Of a DNA stretch of 64,000 nt, positions 36,624 through 48,333 are shown one piece after another. Origin of the DNA: Alphaproteobacteria bacterium (lineage in GTDB: Bacteria; Pseudomonadota; Alphaproteobacteria; Puniceispirillales; Puniceispirillaceae); the NCBI GenBank assembly GCA_016779005.1, contig JADHOL010000002.1, forward strand, positions 62,001 to 126,000, given 5' to 3'. The first letter of the stretch is position 1. Each line of letters starts with the position of its first letter. The position numbers and the translations under genes are program-made. The notes below the pieces were generated by a model. The model worked only from the letters and a program-made list of their open reading frames with translations, did not search any database and was not told the DNA's origin.

Positions 36624-39500
36624 TTATTGCGCGGCTACACTCGTCTCAGATAGTGATAATGATTTTTGTACAAGCCGTTTTTGCTCTTTTGCGTGACGTG
36701 CAGCAGAGCCTGTCGCAGGAGAAGCTGCGGCATCCCGGCCACTATAAATAGGTCTGTCAGTATTCAGTCCTGCCTGTTGCATCGCTCCTTCAATATAGTC
36801 ACGAACAAATGTCCAGCCACCCATATTTTGCGGCTCTTCTTGACACCAGACGACATCTGCATTTGGAGTCATTTTTAATATTTCAGTCAGCTTTTTCTGT
36901 GGGAAGGGATAAAGCTGCTCAATGCGTACGATTTTTACATCAAATTGTTCTTCTGCGTTACGCATATCTTCTATATCATAATAGACTTTTCCAGAACATA
37001 AAATAACCCGTTTAACACTCTTATCATTAACCTTTGGATTTGGGTCTCTCAAGATTCTATGAAAACTGGTGCCTGGTCCAAAATCTGCAAGTTCTGAGAC
37101 ACATGATTTATGTCGAAGTAGCGATTTTGGTGTCATAACAATCAAAGGCTTGCGAAAATCACGACACACCTGACGTCTTAAAACATGAAAATAATTAGCC
37201 GGGGTCGTGCAATTTACAACTTGCATATTATCTTCTGCGCATAATTGCAAATAACGCTCTAATCTTGCAGATGAGTGCTCAGGTCCCTGACCTTCATAGC
37301 CATGTGGTAGCAATAATACCAAACCGTTCATCCGGAGCCATTTTGATTCACCTGAACTAATAAATTGGTCAATGACAACCTGCGCACCATTTGCAAAATC
37401 ACCAAACTGTGCCTCCCACATAACAAGCGCATTTGGCTCTGCTTGTGCAAAGCCATATTCAAATCCCATTACCGATGCTTCAGATAGCGGAGAATCTATC
37501 ACCTCAAATTTTGCTTGTTCTGCACTTAAATTAGCAAGTGGGACATATCGCTCCTCTGAGCGCTGATCAACAAATACGGCATGGCGCTGACTAAATGTTC
37601 CTCTGCAGCTATCCTGTCCAGATAGCCGAACAACAAATCCGTCTAATACAGCTGATCCAAACGCCAAATGTTCTGCGGTTGCCCAGTCTAGATTTTTGCC
37701 TGTTTTAATGGCTTGCGACCTTGTGTTTAAGACACGCTGTAACTTGCTATGAACCTGAAATTCTGGCGGGACTGTTGTCATTACATCGCCAATTTTGTTC
37801 AAGGTATCTATCGGAACAGCTGTATCACCGCGCCTATCATCTCCATAAGCAACCGTCATTCCAGACCATTGGCCTTCTAGCCAATCTGCCTTGTTCGGCT
37901 TATAGGCACTGCCTGCCTCAAACTCTTCCTCAAGATAGGTGTTATGCTTATCTAGAATCGCTTGTGCACGGCTATCATCTAAAACACCATTTTCCAATAA
38001 CCTGTTTAAATAAATCTCGCGTGTAGATGGCTGTTGGTTAATTTGTTTATACATTAATGGCTGTGTAAATGACGGCTCATCGCCTTCATTATGTCCAAAT
38101 CTACGGTAACAAATAATATCAAGAACAACATCCACACCGAATGTTTGCCTGAATTCGGTTGCAATTCTACTCGCGTGAACAACAGCTTCGGGATCATCCC
38201 CATTTACATGGAAAATCGGGGACATCACCATTTTTGCAACATCTGTTGGATAAGGAGAGGAGCGCGAATAAGAAGGGCTTGTGGTAAAGCCTATCTGATT
38301 ATTTACGACGATATGAATGGTACCGCCTGTGCGATATCCCCGAAGGGCTGAGAAAGCAAATGTTTCAGCGACCACCCCTTGGCCTGCAAACGCTGCGTCG
38401 CCGTGAAGTATTATGCCCACGACTTCCCGATAATCCTGCGACGGACGCTGTGCCTGTTTTGCGCGAACCCGTCCAATTACAACCGGATCGACAATCTCTA
38501 GGTGGGAAGGGTTAGGCGCCAAACTTAAATGTATTTCATCTTCATCAAAATGCCTATCCGCAGAAGAGCCCATATGATATTTCACATCACCTGAACCGCC
38601 CGCTTCTTCTGGATTAGCTGGATTGCCAAGAAATTCGGATATAATGGCTCTAAATGGTTTATCAAGAACGTTATGAAGCACGTTTAAACGCCCTCTATGA
38701 GCCATGCCTATTACGACTTCTTTCAAGCCCATTTGCCCGCCACGCTTGAAAATCTGCTCAAGCGCTGGCACCAGTGCCTCGCCCCCATCTAGTCCAAAGC
38801 GCTTTGTTCCGATATATTTTTTATGCAAGAAGCGCTCAAAATTTTCAGCCGCCAGCAATTTCTCATAAATTGCTACTTTACCACGCTCCGTGAATTCGGT
38901 TCGATTTCCAATAGCCTCAATACGCTCTTGAATCCATGCTTTTTGAGCAGGATCCTGAATATGCATAAATTCAACCCCAATTGTTCCACAATAGGTTGCT
39001 TTCAATATTTCCAATATTTCATTGAGACTTGCTATCTCCAAGCCAAGAACATAATTGATGAAAATAGGTCTGTCGTAATCTTCAAGCGTAAATCCGTATG
39101 TCTCTGGATCAAGCTCAGGATGTATTTCCTTATCTTGTAGATTAAGAGGATCTAGATTTGCTATCAGGTGGCCTCTTATTCTATAGGCCCTGATAAGCAT
39201 AATTGCCCTTAGGGAATCAAGCGTTGCAGAGCGCACGTCACCAGCAAGCAAGTCACGGTTTCCAGCAATTCCTTTTGCTACCGCTTTGATAGATGCATCA
39301 GGGTCATTTGCGCCAATAACTTTACTTCTTGGCTTACCCCAAGAAGGGGACGCCTCCTCTAACTCACCAACTGCAAGACTATCAAGATCAGTAAACCAGC
39401 TCGACCAATCCGTATCTACCGACTTTGGATGTTGCTTCCAGCGTTGATACATTTCGGCTACAAAAGTTGCGTTTGTTCCTGTAAGAAAGCTGTTATCCAT
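36624..39500 (-). CDS. sucA: 2-oxoglutarate dehydrogenase E1
   Basis: This 958-residue thiamine-diphosphate enzyme decarboxylates 2-oxoglutarate in the TCA cycle. The N-terminal [19 protein letters not shown] is the E2-interacting element of the OdhA/SucA family. [15 protein letters not shown] near residue 250, [15 protein letters not shown] near 365 and [10 protein letters not shown] near 395 form the ThDP site. [12 protein letters not shown] and [23 protein letters not shown] belong to the transketolase-like C-terminal half. Length is typical. It sits between sucD and sucB on the same strand, with a 140-base gap after sucD that holds no gene. Confidence 0.99.
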   Translation of the reverse strand: MDNSFLTGTNATFVAEMYQRWKQHPKSVDTDWSSWFTDLDSLAVGELEEASPSWGKPRSKVIGANDPDASIKAVAKGIAGNRDLLAGDVRSATLDSLRAIMLIRAYRIRGHLIANLDPLNLQDKEIHPELDPETYGFTLEDYDRPIFINYVLGLEIASLNEILEILKATYCGTIGVEFMHIQDPAQKAWIQERIEAIGNRTEFTERGKVAIYEKLLAAENFERFLHKKYIGTKRFGLDGGEALVPALEQIFKRGGQMGLKEVVIGMAHRGRLNVLHNVLDKPFRAIISEFLGNPANPEEAGGSGDVKYHMGSSADRHFDEDEIHLSLAPNPSHLEIVDPVVIGRVRAKQAQRPSQDYREVVGIILHGDAAFAGQGVVAETFAFSALRGYRTGGTIHIVVNNQIGFTTSPSYSRSSPYPTDVAKMVMSPIFHVNGDDPEAVVHASRIATEFRQTFGVDVVLDIICYRRFGHNEGDEPSFTQPLMYKQINQQPSTREIYLNRLLENGVLDDSRAQAILDKHNTYLEEEFEAGSAYKPNKADWLEGQWSGMTVAYGDDRRGDTAVPIDTLNKIGDVMTTVPPEFQVHSKLQRVLNTRSQAIKTGKNLDWATAEHLAFGSAVLDGFVVRLSGQDSCRGTFSQRHAVFVDQRSEERYVPLANLSAEQAKFEVIDSPLSEASVMGFEYGFAQAEPNALVMWEAQFGDFANGAQVVIDQFISSGESKWLRMNGLVLLLPHGYEGQGPEHSSARLERYLQLCAEDNMQVVNCTTPANYFHVLRRQVCRDFRKPLIVMTPKSLLRHKSCVSELADFGPGTSFHRILRDPNPKVNDKSVKRVILCSGKVYYDIEDMRNAEEQFDVKIVRIEQLYPFPQKKLTEILKMTPNADVVWCQEEPQNMGGWTFVRDYIEGAMQQAGLNTDRPIYSGRDAAASPATGSAARHAKEQKRLVQKSLSLSETSVAAQ

Positions 39501-39640
39501 ATTACGCTCCGACTCAAAAATAGCGCTTACTTAGTTATAATGAATGCAACTATATCACAAAACATAATGCTAAGCTTTTTCTTAAGCGCCAGACTTCTCC
39601 CCAATCCTTCATTCTATTATATTATCGATAAAACAAAAAA

Positions 39641-40522
39641 CTACTTAAATTTTGCAATTGCCTGACTTACAGCCTCTCCCAAACCTGATGGGGAGGCAGC
39701 CATGCTATACCCGGCGGCTTCCATAGCCTTAATTTTATCTGATGCGGCGCCACTTCCGCCTGCAACAATTGCTCCTGCATGACCCATTCTTCTGCCAGGA
39801 GGCGCGGTCTGACCTGCAATAAATCCTGCAATTGGTTTCTTGTTTGGATAGGCTGCATAAAATGTCGCACCTTGCTCTTCTGCATCACCGCCAATTTCAC
39901 CAATCATTAAAATCGCCTCTGTTTGATCATCTTCCAGAAACAACGATAATGCTTCTACAAAATTCGTGCCATTTACAGGGTCGCCGCCAATACCGATACA
40001 GGTGGATTGTCCAAGCCCGATTGCACTAGTTTGCGCAACCGCTTCATAGGTAAGCGTGCCAGAACGAGAAACAATACCCACCTTGCCTGGCTTATGAATA
40101 TGACCTGGCATAATGCCTATCTTACATTCCCGAGGCGTTATAACGCCTGGACAATTAGGGCCTATTAATCTGCTGCCACTGCCATTAAGAGCAGCCTTGA
40201 CCGCAACCATATCCATAATGGGAATACCTTCTGTAATACAGATGATAAGTTCAATTTCAGCATCTATAGCTTCTAGAATTGAATCAGCTGCAAAAGGCGG
40301 CGGCACGTAAATCACCGATGCATTTGCGCCTGTCTGTGCCACTGCTTCTGCTACTGTATCAAACACAGGAAGGTCAAGATGCATCTGACCCCCTTTTCCT
40401 GGAGTAACACCACCAACCATTTTTGTTCCATACGCTATTGCCTGCTCAGAATGAAAGGTGCCTTGTGATCCGGTAAACCCCTGACAAATCACACGAGTAT
40501 CGCGATTAATAAGTACTGACAT
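39641..40522 (-). CDS. sucD: Succinyl-CoA synthetase alpha subunit
   Basis: This 293-residue subunit binds CoA and carries the phosphohistidine. The N-terminal Rossmann region shows [37 protein letters not shown] lies near residue 122, and the active-site histidine lies in RMGHAGAIV near residue 245. It pairs with sucC, whose stop lies 3 bases upstream, to convert succinyl-CoA to succinate with formation of a nucleoside triphosphate. Confidence 0.98.
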   Translation of the reverse strand: MSVLINRDTRVICQGFTGSQGTFHSEQAIAYGTKMVGGVTPGKGGQMHLDLPVFDTVAEAVAQTGANASVIYVPPPFAADSILEAIDAEIELIICITEGIPIMDMVAVKAALNGSGSRLIGPNCPGVITPRECKIGIMPGHIHKPGKVGIVSRSGTLTYEAVAQTSAIGLGQSTCIGIGGDPVNGTNFVEALSLFLEDDQTEAILMIGEIGGDAEEQGATFYAAYPNKKPIAGFIAGQTAPPGRRMGHAGAIVAGGSGAASDKIKAMEAAGYSMAASPSGLGEAVSQAIAKFK

Positions 40523-40525
40523 CGA

Positions 40526-41692
40526 CTAGTTTCCTTTCACAGCAGCAACAATTTTGCTTGCAGCATCCGCTAAATTATCTGCTGGAATAATAGCCAGCCC
40601 CGAAGATGATAGAATTTCTTTTCCGGCCTCTACATTTGTGCCTTCAAGTCTAACAACCAACGGCTTTTCAAGTCCAAGTGCGCGGGCTGCTTCTACCACC
40701 CCTGTTGCGATTACATCACATCTCATGATACCGCCAAAAATATTCACTAAAATACCTTCAACATTACTATCTGATAAAATGATTTTAAAAGCTTCGGTTA
40801 CGCGCTCTGCTGTAGCACTACCGCCTACATCCAAAAAGTTGGCTGGCGATCCGCCTTCCAGCTGAATAATATCCATAGTCGCCATCGCAAGACCAGCGCC
40901 GTTAACCATGCATCCGATATTTCCATCTAGCTTAATGTAGTTTAAGTCATACTCTGATGCTTTAACTTCAGCTGGATCTTCTTCTGATAAATCTCTTAGC
41001 GCTAATATCTCTTTTTGCCTGAACAGCGCATTATCATCAAATCCCATCTTTGCATCGAGCGCAATAAGATCGCCGTCCGCATTCACAACAAGAGGATTAA
41101 TCTCAAGTAAACTTGCATCATTTGAGCAAAAAGCAGTGTACAAACCATTTAAAAATGGGGTTGCTTGTTTTGCTGCTGCGCCTGTTAAGCCCAATGCTTT
41201 TATTACCCTTCGTATGTGATGCGGCTTAATAGCTGTCGACGGCTTTATGGATAGCGCCAGTATCTTTTCTGGCGTTTCTGCGGCCACCGCCTCTATATCC
41301 ATTCCGCCTTCTGTCGAACAAATAATACTAACTTGCGAGGTAGCTCTATCTATCAACATTGAGAGATATAATTCGCGCTCAATCTGGCACCCTTCTTCAA
41401 TATATAGACGCTGAACTTGTTTTCCTGCTGGACCTGTTTGGTGTGTTACCAAAGTTTTACCAAGCATTTCTTGAGCTTCGCTTCGAACAGCCTCAATTGA
41501 AGTAACTACTTTCACTCCGCCTGCTTTGCCTCTGCCACCTGCATGTATTTGGGCTTTCACAACTTTAACATCACCCTCTAGCTTACCTGCTGCCAAAACA
41601 GCTTCATCAACCGTAAAGGCAGGGTAGCCGTTTGGCACTTTCACACCATATTGTGCCAAAAGTGCCTTGGCTTGATGTTCATGAATATTCAT
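40526..41692 (-). CDS. sucC: Succinyl-CoA synthetase beta subunit
   Basis: This 388-residue ATP-grasp subunit starts [20 protein letters not shown]. It shows [19 protein letters not shown] near residues 43-61, LEINPLVV near 197, [11 protein letters not shown] near 212, and [35 protein letters not shown] near 265-300. The last block binds the phosphate and is a family signature. It is cotranscribed with mdh upstream and sucD downstream. Confidence 0.98.
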   Translation of the reverse strand: MNIHEHQAKALLAQYGVKVPNGYPAFTVDEAVLAAGKLEGDVKVVKAQIHAGGRGKAGGVKVVTSIEAVRSEAQEMLGKTLVTHQTGPAGKQVQRLYIEEGCQIERELYLSMLIDRATSQVSIICSTEGGMDIEAVAAETPEKILALSIKPSTAIKPHHIRRVIKALGLTGAAAKQATPFLNGLYTAFCSNDASLLEINPLVVNADGDLIALDAKMGFDDNALFRQKEILALRDLSEEDPAEVKASEYDLNYIKLDGNIGCMVNGAGLAMATMDIIQLEGGSPANFLDVGGSATAERVTEAFKIILSDSNVEGILVNIFGGIMRCDVIATGVVEAARALGLEKPLVVRLEGTNVEAGKEILSSSGLAIIPADNLADAASKIVAAVKGN

Positions 41693-41729
41693 CTTTTTTC
41701 CCCAGTTTTTTAATTCGACAGATTAGGCG

Positions 41730-42701
<972 letters not shown>

Positions 42702-42804
42702 TTAAGGAACTTACGTCGAAACATAGGTTTAATCAATTTAATCAGAACAATTTATCTATGCCGCATTGGTAACTAATCCAACAAAACAAAACAAGCCAAA
42801 ACGT

Positions 42805-43896
42805 TCAAAATCCCTCATTTTGCGATGGTAAATGATACCGTGACATTTGGGTTAATCGAGATAGCGTTCTACTGAACTCAAACTGCCAATCTTCGCCAGT
42901 ATATATCTCCTCTCTGGCAACTGCGGCGCCTATAACCAGAAAGCGCCCCCTATCATAAAGCGCATCCACAAGCCACATGAAGCGTCTGGCAGCGTCTCTT
43001 TGGTCGTCTCCTAATACAGGCACATCTTGCATAAGCAAGCCTTTAAATCTATCCGCGATTATTAAAAAGTCACCTGCTGCAAGTGCGGTACGACATAATT
43101 CATCAAACTGGACAAGCGCTATATCAGCACCTGTCTGTTTGAATATTATCTCTCTGCCAGAACTGATTATTATATCTTGCTGGGGGGGGGTGTCATGCAA
43201 TAATCGACTGAATAAGTCAGAAATTTGTCTTTCCGCATTTTCATCGTATGGAAAGATCCAGCCATCAATCCCGGCTAATATTTGTTTGCGAAAATCATCC
43301 CCAGACTGAATATGAATAAGTTTAACATTCGATTTAAGCTGATTCATAAAGGGCAGAAATCTATCTCTGTGCAGTCCATTTTCATACAAGCCGTCTGGCT
43401 GTCTGTTTGAAGTTGCAACCAACACCATTCCCTGTTGCCATAGAGACGCAAATAAGCGGCTAATAATCATTGCGTCAGCGATATCGCGAACTTCCATTTC
43501 ATCAAAACATACAAGCTTGCCATTTTGAATAATCTGTCTGGCTGCCGTCTCAATCGGGTCTGCCGCATTTGCTTTTCGTGCCTGATTAATAAGAGAGTGC
43601 GCTTGTGCCATAAAATCATGAAAATGCAGGCGCTGCTTATCACCGTCAGGACAGGCAGAAAAAAACAAATCCATCAGCATTGTTTTTCCGCGCCCCACCC
43701 CGCCAAACAGGTAAATACCTTGCGGAGCTGAGGGTGAGGCCCAGAACTGCCATGATTTTTTTGTGTTTCTTAACAGAGAAAAATATAACGTATCTAGCTC
43801 TTTAATGGCAAGTGCTTGGCCCTCATCTGCGGTTAACTTACCAGATGACAACAGCGTGTTATATTTTTGTTGCGGTGTATCCTTGGTGTCTGACAC
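42805..43896 (-). CDS. zapE: Cell division ATPase ZapE (AFG1-like)
   Basis: This 363-residue P-loop ATPase of the AFG1/ZapE family associates with the Z-ring at a late stage of division. Walker A is LFGGVGRGKTMLMDLFF near residues 64-80, and Walker B is LVCFDEMEVRDIADAMI near 130. LVATSNRQPDGLYENGLHRDRFLPF near 158-182 and the C-terminal DRGRFLVIGA lie in the expected places. Within the frame there is a run of nine C on the coding strand encoding Thr-Pro-Pro-Gln. It lies between sdhB and mdh, as in many alphaproteobacteria. Confidence 0.94.
   Translation of the reverse strand: MSDTKDTPQQKYNTLLSSGKLTADEGQALAIKELDTLYFSLLRNTKKSWQFWASPSAPQGIYLFGGVGRGKTMLMDLFFSACPDGDKQRLHFHDFMAQAHSLINQARKANAADPIETAARQIIQNGKLVCFDEMEVRDIADAMIISRLFASLWQQGMVLVATSNRQPDGLYENGLHRDRFLPFMNQLKSNVKLIHIQSGDDFRKQILAGIDGWIFPYDENAERQISDLFSRLLHDTPPQQDIIISSGREIIFKQTGADIALVQFDELCRTALAAGDFLIIADRFKGLLMQDVPVLGDDQRDAARRFMWLVDALYDRGRFLVIGAAVAREEIYTGEDWQFEFSRTLSRLTQMSRYHLPSQNEGF
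43182..43190. repeat. G9 mononucleotide tract inside zapE
   Basis: Nine consecutive G (C9 on the coding strand) lie in the zapE frame near residue 237, where they encode parts of Thr-Pro-Pro-Gln. I noticed no other mononucleotide G/C run of this length in the window, and it is unusual in AT-rich DNA. A one-base slip would truncate ZapE roughly two thirds of the way through. Confidence 0.9.
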
Positions 43897-43926
43897 AGGC
43901 TTTTCTACCTGACCAAAAAATAGTGA

Positions 43927-44709
43927 TTAACTCTGCCTCTCAAGCATCTTTTGCTTAATCTCTCCAATTGCTTTGCCAGGATTAAGCCCTTTTGGACAGG
44001 TTTTTGCACAATTCATAATTGTATGACAGCGATATAAGCGGAACGGATCTTCTAATGCATCTAAACGCTCACCTGTATATTCATCTCTGCTATCTGCAAT
44101 CCAGCGATAAGCCTGAAGCAATACAGCAGGGCCAAGATATCTATCCCCATTCCACCAATAGCTCGGACAAGAAGTCGTACAGCTAAAACACAAAACGCAT
44201 TCCCACATGCCGTCAATTTCCTGGCGCTCTTCTGGCGATTGTTTGCGCTCTTTTCCTTCAGGTGCGGGTGTATCTGTTTTTAGCCACGGCTCAATTGAGG
44301 TTAATTGCGCATAGGCATGCGTTAAATCTGGCACCAAATCTTTTACCACTGGCATATGCGGCAGTGGGTAGATTTTTACATCCCCCTTAACATCATCAAT
44401 CGATTTAAGGCAAGCAAGCGTATTCGTGCCATCAATATTCATAGAGCAAGAGCCACAAATTCCCTCTCTGCATGAACGCCTGAATGTCAGCGAGCTATCC
44501 ACCTCAGATTTTATCTTAATCAATGCGTCCAAAACCATCGGACCACATTCATCAAGGTCTACTTCAAATTCATCCATTCTTGGATTGTCATCATCATCAG
44601 GTGACCAGCGATAAATTGAAAATGTCTTTACATTCTGAGCTGCACTATCAGCTGGAAAAACATTACCAGCTGTAACCTTTGAATGTGCGGGAAGCGTAAA
44701 TTCGGCCAT
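43927..44709 (-). CDS. sdhB: Succinate dehydrogenase iron-sulfur subunit
   Basis: This 260-residue subunit of complex II carries three Fe-S clusters. The [2Fe-2S] ligands are in [15 protein letters not shown] near residues 80-94. The [4Fe-4S] and [3Fe-4S] ligands are in [16 protein letters not shown] near 170-185 and [21 protein letters not shown] near 228-248. It ends the sdhCDAB operon, 15 bases after sdhA. It passes electrons from the flavoprotein to the membrane quinone site. Confidence 0.98.
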   Translation of the reverse strand: MAEFTLPAHSKVTAGNVFPADSAAQNVKTFSIYRWSPDDDDNPRMDEFEVDLDECGPMVLDALIKIKSEVDSSLTFRRSCREGICGSCSMNIDGTNTLACLKSIDDVKGDVKIYPLPHMPVVKDLVPDLTHAYAQLTSIEPWLKTDTPAPEGKERKQSPEERQEIDGMWECVLCFSCTTSCPSYWWNGDRYLGPAVLLQAYRWIADSRDEYTGERLDALEDPFRLYRCHTIMNCAKTCPKGLNPGKAIGEIKQKMLERQS

Positions 44710-44724
44710 AATTACTTAATCCTA

Positions 44725-46515
44725 TTAATAAACACGTGCTACTGGAGGAATTGATTCTACTTCATTGGTGAGTGTTGTCATTGTCACGTCACGATAAGCA
44801 ACAGATGATTTATTATCATCATCTAACCACATGACAGTATGTTTCATCCAATTCTCATCATCTCTTTCCGTAAAATCTTCATGAGCATGGGCGCCCCTTG
44901 ATTCCTTGCGCTGTTCTGCAGAGCGAATGGTAACCAAAGCCTGACTCATCAGATTTTCTAATTCCATAGCTTCAATTAAATCAGTATTCCAGACCAACGA
45001 TCTATCCTGAATGCCGATATTATTCATATCACCTGCAATAGAATCCATTGTTTTAACGCCATCGGTTAGGGATTCGCCTGAGCGAAATACAGCCGCATAT
45101 TTTTGCATCGCCTGTTGCATATCAAGCCTAAGCTCACCAGGCTGCCTGTCGCCTTTTGCGTGACGCATTCTGTCAAGCCGTTCTATGGCACGATCTGTTG
45201 ATTCTTTGGATACAGGCGCATGCGTTGCGCCAGGCGTTAGCACTTCACTTGCACGGTGCGCTGCTGCTCTGCCAAAAACCACAATATCAAGCAAAGAGTT
45301 AGTGCCAAGTCTGTTGGCTCCATGAACAGAAACACATGCAGCCTCGCCAATAGCCATTAATCCCTGAACGGTATTATTAGGGTCGTCGGCAGTAGGAGAT
45401 AACACCTCTCCATGATAGTTTGTTGGCACGCCACCCATATTATAATGCACTGTCGGCAATACTGGAATCGGCTCTTTTGTGACATCAACACCGCAAAAGA
45501 TTTTAGCAGTTTCAGTAATGCCAGGTAGCCTCTTATGAAGTGTTTCTGGGTCAATATGCTCTAGGTGCAACATAATATGGTCTTTCTTTGGACCGACACC
45601 TCTACCCTCATTAATTTCAATGGTCATAGAACGGCTAACCACATCACGGCTTGCTAAATCTTTTGCCGTTGGGGCATAACGCTCCATAAAACGCTCCCCT
45701 TCTGAATTAGTCAGATAGCCGCCTTCACCACGAGCGCCTTCAGTGATTAAAACGCCTGCTCCATAAACCCCTGTCGGGTGAAACTGAACAAACTCCATAT
45801 CCTGAAGCGGCAAACCAGCGCGAAGCGCCATTGCATTGCCATCACCAGTGCAAGTATGTGCAGATGTACAAGAGAAATAAACACGTCCATAACCCCCTGT
45901 AGCAAGAACTGTGCGCTGCCCCAGAAAGCGATGGATAGAGCCATCTTCCATACATAATGCAACAATGCCCTGACAGGCACCATTATCATCCATGATTAAA
46001 TCAATGGCATAATATTCAACAAAAAATTCTGCCGCATGCTTAAGACATTGCTGGTAAAGAGTATGCAATATTGCATGACCTGTTCTATCTGCTGCAGCGC
46101 ATGCCCGTCTTGCCATAGCCTTCCCGTAATCTAGCGTATGGCCTCCAAATGGTCTTTGGTAAATATTACCTTCATCTGTTCTAGAAAATGGAACGCCGTA
46201 ATGCTCTAACTCAATAACAGAGGGGATTGCCTCGCGGCACATATATTCAATGGCATCTTGGTCTCCAAGCCAGTCAGAGCCTTTAACCGTATCATACATA
46301 TGATACCGCCAACCATCTCCCTCGCCCATATTATTCAGAGCAGCCCCAATACCGCCTTGCGCTGCAACTGTATGCGAGCGAGTTGGAAACACTTTAGTTA
46401 CGCATGCTGTGCGCAGACCTGAGGTTGCCATGCCTAGCGTTGCCCTCAATCCAGCTCCACCTGCTCCTACAACAACCACATCATAATGATGATCTGTAAT
46501 ATCATACGCGCCCAT
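44725..46515 (-). CDS. sdhA: Succinate dehydrogenase flavoprotein subunit
   Basis: This 596-residue subunit oxidises succinate to fumarate. [16 protein letters not shown] is the FAD loop. The covalent FAD histidine lies in [19 protein letters not shown] near residues 45-65. [23 protein letters not shown] near 242-265 and [15 protein letters not shown] near 460 belong to the active-site and capping domains. It is flanked by sdhD and sdhB. Confidence 0.99.
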   Translation of the reverse strand: MGAYDITDHHYDVVVVGAGGAGLRATLGMATSGLRTACVTKVFPTRSHTVAAQGGIGAALNNMGEGDGWRYHMYDTVKGSDWLGDQDAIEYMCREAIPSVIELEHYGVPFSRTDEGNIYQRPFGGHTLDYGKAMARRACAAADRTGHAILHTLYQQCLKHAAEFFVEYYAIDLIMDDNGACQGIVALCMEDGSIHRFLGQRTVLATGGYGRVYFSCTSAHTCTGDGNAMALRAGLPLQDMEFVQFHPTGVYGAGVLITEGARGEGGYLTNSEGERFMERYAPTAKDLASRDVVSRSMTIEINEGRGVGPKKDHIMLHLEHIDPETLHKRLPGITETAKIFCGVDVTKEPIPVLPTVHYNMGGVPTNYHGEVLSPTADDPNNTVQGLMAIGEAACVSVHGANRLGTNSLLDIVVFGRAAAHRASEVLTPGATHAPVSKESTDRAIERLDRMRHAKGDRQPGELRLDMQQAMQKYAAVFRSGESLTDGVKTMDSIAGDMNNIGIQDRSLVWNTDLIEAMELENLMSQALVTIRSAEQRKESRGAHAHEDFTERDDENWMKHTVMWLDDDNKSSVAYRDVTMTTLTNEVESIPPVARVY

Positions 46516-46551
46516 TATATATTCACCTTCTCTACCGTAAGTTTTTATTCT

Positions 46552-46944
46552 TTAAATTGATACTATCTTAAACAGAGATAGTGCCGATAACGTTGCAAGC
46601 AAGATGAGTATTGCCTTTACAATCATTATTGAAGTAATTCGCCCCCATTCCGAGCCCACATAATCTTCTATAACTACTTGAATACCAAGCATACAATGCC
46701 AAAATCCGGTTATAATCAGTAACAATAAAATAGCGGCATGGAATGGATTTTGAAGTAGGGATATTGCTTGGTTATAGTCAGAACCTGCAATCCTAAACAC
46801 CAAATATATTGCTGACAGAACCAGTGGAACCATAGCAATAGCCGTTAATCGCTGATGCCACCAATGATGTACACCTGATTTAGCAGAGCCTAGTCCGCGC
46901 ACCTTTGCCAGAGGCGTTCTCATCGAGTTTGTAGATCGTGCCAT
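46552..46944 (-). CDS. sdhD: Succinate dehydrogenase membrane anchor SdhD
   Basis: This 130-residue membrane protein has three predicted helices (about residues 30-52, 60-85 and 100-125). KSGVHHWWHQRLTAIAMVPL, near residues 23-42, is the conserved quinone/heme-side motif of alphaproteobacterial SdhD. The second helix includes HCMLGIQVVIEDYV, which contains the heme-ligand-type histidine. It follows sdhC by 9 bases and anchors SdhAB in the inner membrane. Confidence 0.94.
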   Translation of the reverse strand: MARSTNSMRTPLAKVRGLGSAKSGVHHWWHQRLTAIAMVPLVLSAIYLVFRIAGSDYNQAISLLQNPFHAAILLLLIITGFWHCMLGIQVVIEDYVGSEWGRITSIMIVKAILILLATLSALSLFKIVSI

Positions 46945-46953
46945 TTTTATTAC

Positions 46954-47334
46954 CTAACTAAAAAATATAAATGCCCAGAAACCGACCGTCAGAACAACCA
47001 TAGCTGCTAATGCTATTCGACCAGATGTATAAACACCTGGAATATCTAGTCCTTTTCCAAAATCCCAGAATAAATGACGCACGCCGTTGCTGGCATGATA
47101 AAACAACACCACTGAATAACCAAACATTACAAACTGGCCAAGCGGATGAGATATAATCATGCTTACCAGATTAAAACTATTCTCTCCAAACGCCAGCGCA
47201 AGCAGCCAGGCTGTAAGCAAAACAGTTCCAGAGGTCAAAATGACAGCTGTGATTCGGTGCGTGATTGACATCACTGCTGGGAGTTGGAATCGCCATATGG
47301 ATAGATGCGGCGATAAAGGGCGTGGACGGGACAT
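46954..47334 (-). CDS. sdhC: Succinate dehydrogenase cytochrome b556 subunit SdhC
   Basis: This 126-residue membrane anchor begins MSRPRPLSPHLSIWRFQLP and continues SITHRITAV, the conserved quinone-binding start of SdhC. YHASNGVRHLFWDFGKGL near residues 78-95 carries the heme-ligand histidine. Three membrane helices are visible. The open frame extends 33 codons further to 47433. That extension has no similarity to the family and contains the likely promoter, so the ATG at 47334 is chosen. Confidence 0.94.
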   Translation of the reverse strand: MSRPRPLSPHLSIWRFQLPAVMSITHRITAVILTSGTVLLTAWLLALAFGENSFNLVSMIISHPLGQFVMFGYSVVLFYHASNGVRHLFWDFGKGLDIPGVYTSGRIALAAMVVLTVGFWAFIFFS

Positions 47335-47371
47335 AATTACATATTTCCTGTTTATATCTATATAGTACATA

Positions 47372-47400
47372 GGTATAAGACAGCATCCTGCCAAAATCAA
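47372..47400 (-). promoter_or_regulatory. Candidate promoter of sdhCDAB
   Basis: On the minus strand TTGATT (47400-47395) and TATACC (47377-47372) are separated by 17 bases, about 38 bases before the sdhC ATG. Both hexamers are four to five matches of six to the sigma-70 consensus. The 182-base divergent region shared with the pyridoxal kinase gene has no other feature that I can support. Confidence 0.5.
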
Positions 47401-47516
47401 CGAATCCAGCATTGATTCTGTCAATGTTTCCATGATCTAGTAAAAAGACTCTTTTTATTTAGATTCAGTTCCTTAAATCGACACTAACAGCGCAAATTAA
47501 ACGGCACATTAAACAC

Positions 47517-48311
47517 ATGAAAACACCCTCTATTCTATCCATACAGTCTTCGGTTGTGTCTGGCCGCGTTGGAAATTCAGCGGCAGTGCCGATTCACTCC
47601 TTATTTGAGCAAGAAACGTTGCGTGTTGATAGCGTTGTTCTTGCCGCACATCCTGGTATTATGCGTGCTACTAAATTTATCCCCCCCATTGAACAAATGA
47701 GGTGCTTGTTGCAAGAACTACGCGACGTAAAACCTTCAAGCGAAATTAACGCAATACAAACTGGTTATCTAGGTGAGATAGAACAGGTTAATGTTATTCT
47801 CTCATTTATAACAGACCATCCGAATTCTTTATATGTTTATGACCCTGTATTTGGCGATAATGGCGCTCTTTATGTGGATAGCCTAATTGCAGAGAAATCA
47901 AAATCTACCCTATTACCGCTTGCAACAATCACAACGCCTAATATGTTTGAATTATCCTATCTCTCGCAAATGGAAGTATCCGGCATTGATAGTGCGATTA
48001 AAGCCAGCAAAATTATTCAGTCAAACGGTCCTGAATGGGTATTATCAACTGGTATTTATTCAGGCGAGACTGAGATTGCAGATATTTTAGTTACCCCTAA
48101 TGATGTCCGTATTTTTAGTCATAAACGACAGCATACTGGCGTTTCTGGTGCAGGGGATACGCTGACTGCCATTCTTACATCCTTGCTGGTTTCAGGTGAA
48201 CCACTTGAAAATGCAGCTCGCAAAGCCTGTACTATTACGCAATCCCTTATCGGCCTATCTAACTCGCCTCAATCCATGCCGCCTTTGACACTAGATTTAC
48301 TTCGTAAATAA
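47517..48311 (+). CDS. pdxY: Pyridoxal kinase
   Basis: This 264-residue ribokinase-like enzyme phosphorylates pyridoxal for PLP salvage. ILSIQSSVVSGRVGNSAAV at the start is the PdxK/PdxY signature. TGYLGEIEQVN near residue 82, YDPVFGDNGALYV near 110 and TPNMFELSYL near 140 line the site. HTGVSGAGDTLTAIL near 210 holds the catalytic aspartate and anion hole. It is isolated: divergent from sdhC and convergent with asd. PdxY rather than PdxK is my preference but is not certain. Confidence 0.9.
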   Translation: MKTPSILSIQSSVVSGRVGNSAAVPIHSLFEQETLRVDSVVLAAHPGIMRATKFIPPIEQMRCLLQELRDVKPSSEINAIQTGYLGEIEQVNVILSFITDHPNSLYVYDPVFGDNGALYVDSLIAEKSKSTLLPLATITTPNMFELSYLSQMEVSGIDSAIKASKIIQSNGPEWVLSTGIYSGETEIADILVTPNDVRIFSHKRQHTGVSGAGDTLTAILTSLLVSGEPLENAARKACTITQSLIGLSNSPQSMPPLTLDLLRK

Positions 48312-48333
48312 GTTTTACCGACTAATTTACGAA
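48301..48333. terminator. Bidirectional hairpin between pdxY and asd stops
   Basis: TTCGTAAAT (48301-48309) and ATTTACGAA (48325-48333) form a perfect 9-bp dyad around a 15-base loop. It overlaps the stop codons of the two convergent genes, which end only 15 bases apart. No T run follows on either side, so intrinsic termination is uncertain. It may instead stabilise both 3' ends. Confidence 0.4.

Noticed and set aside
47335-47433. N-terminal extension of SdhC upstream of MSRPRP
   Set aside because: The extra 33 codons have no family similarity and contain the best promoter match for the operon.
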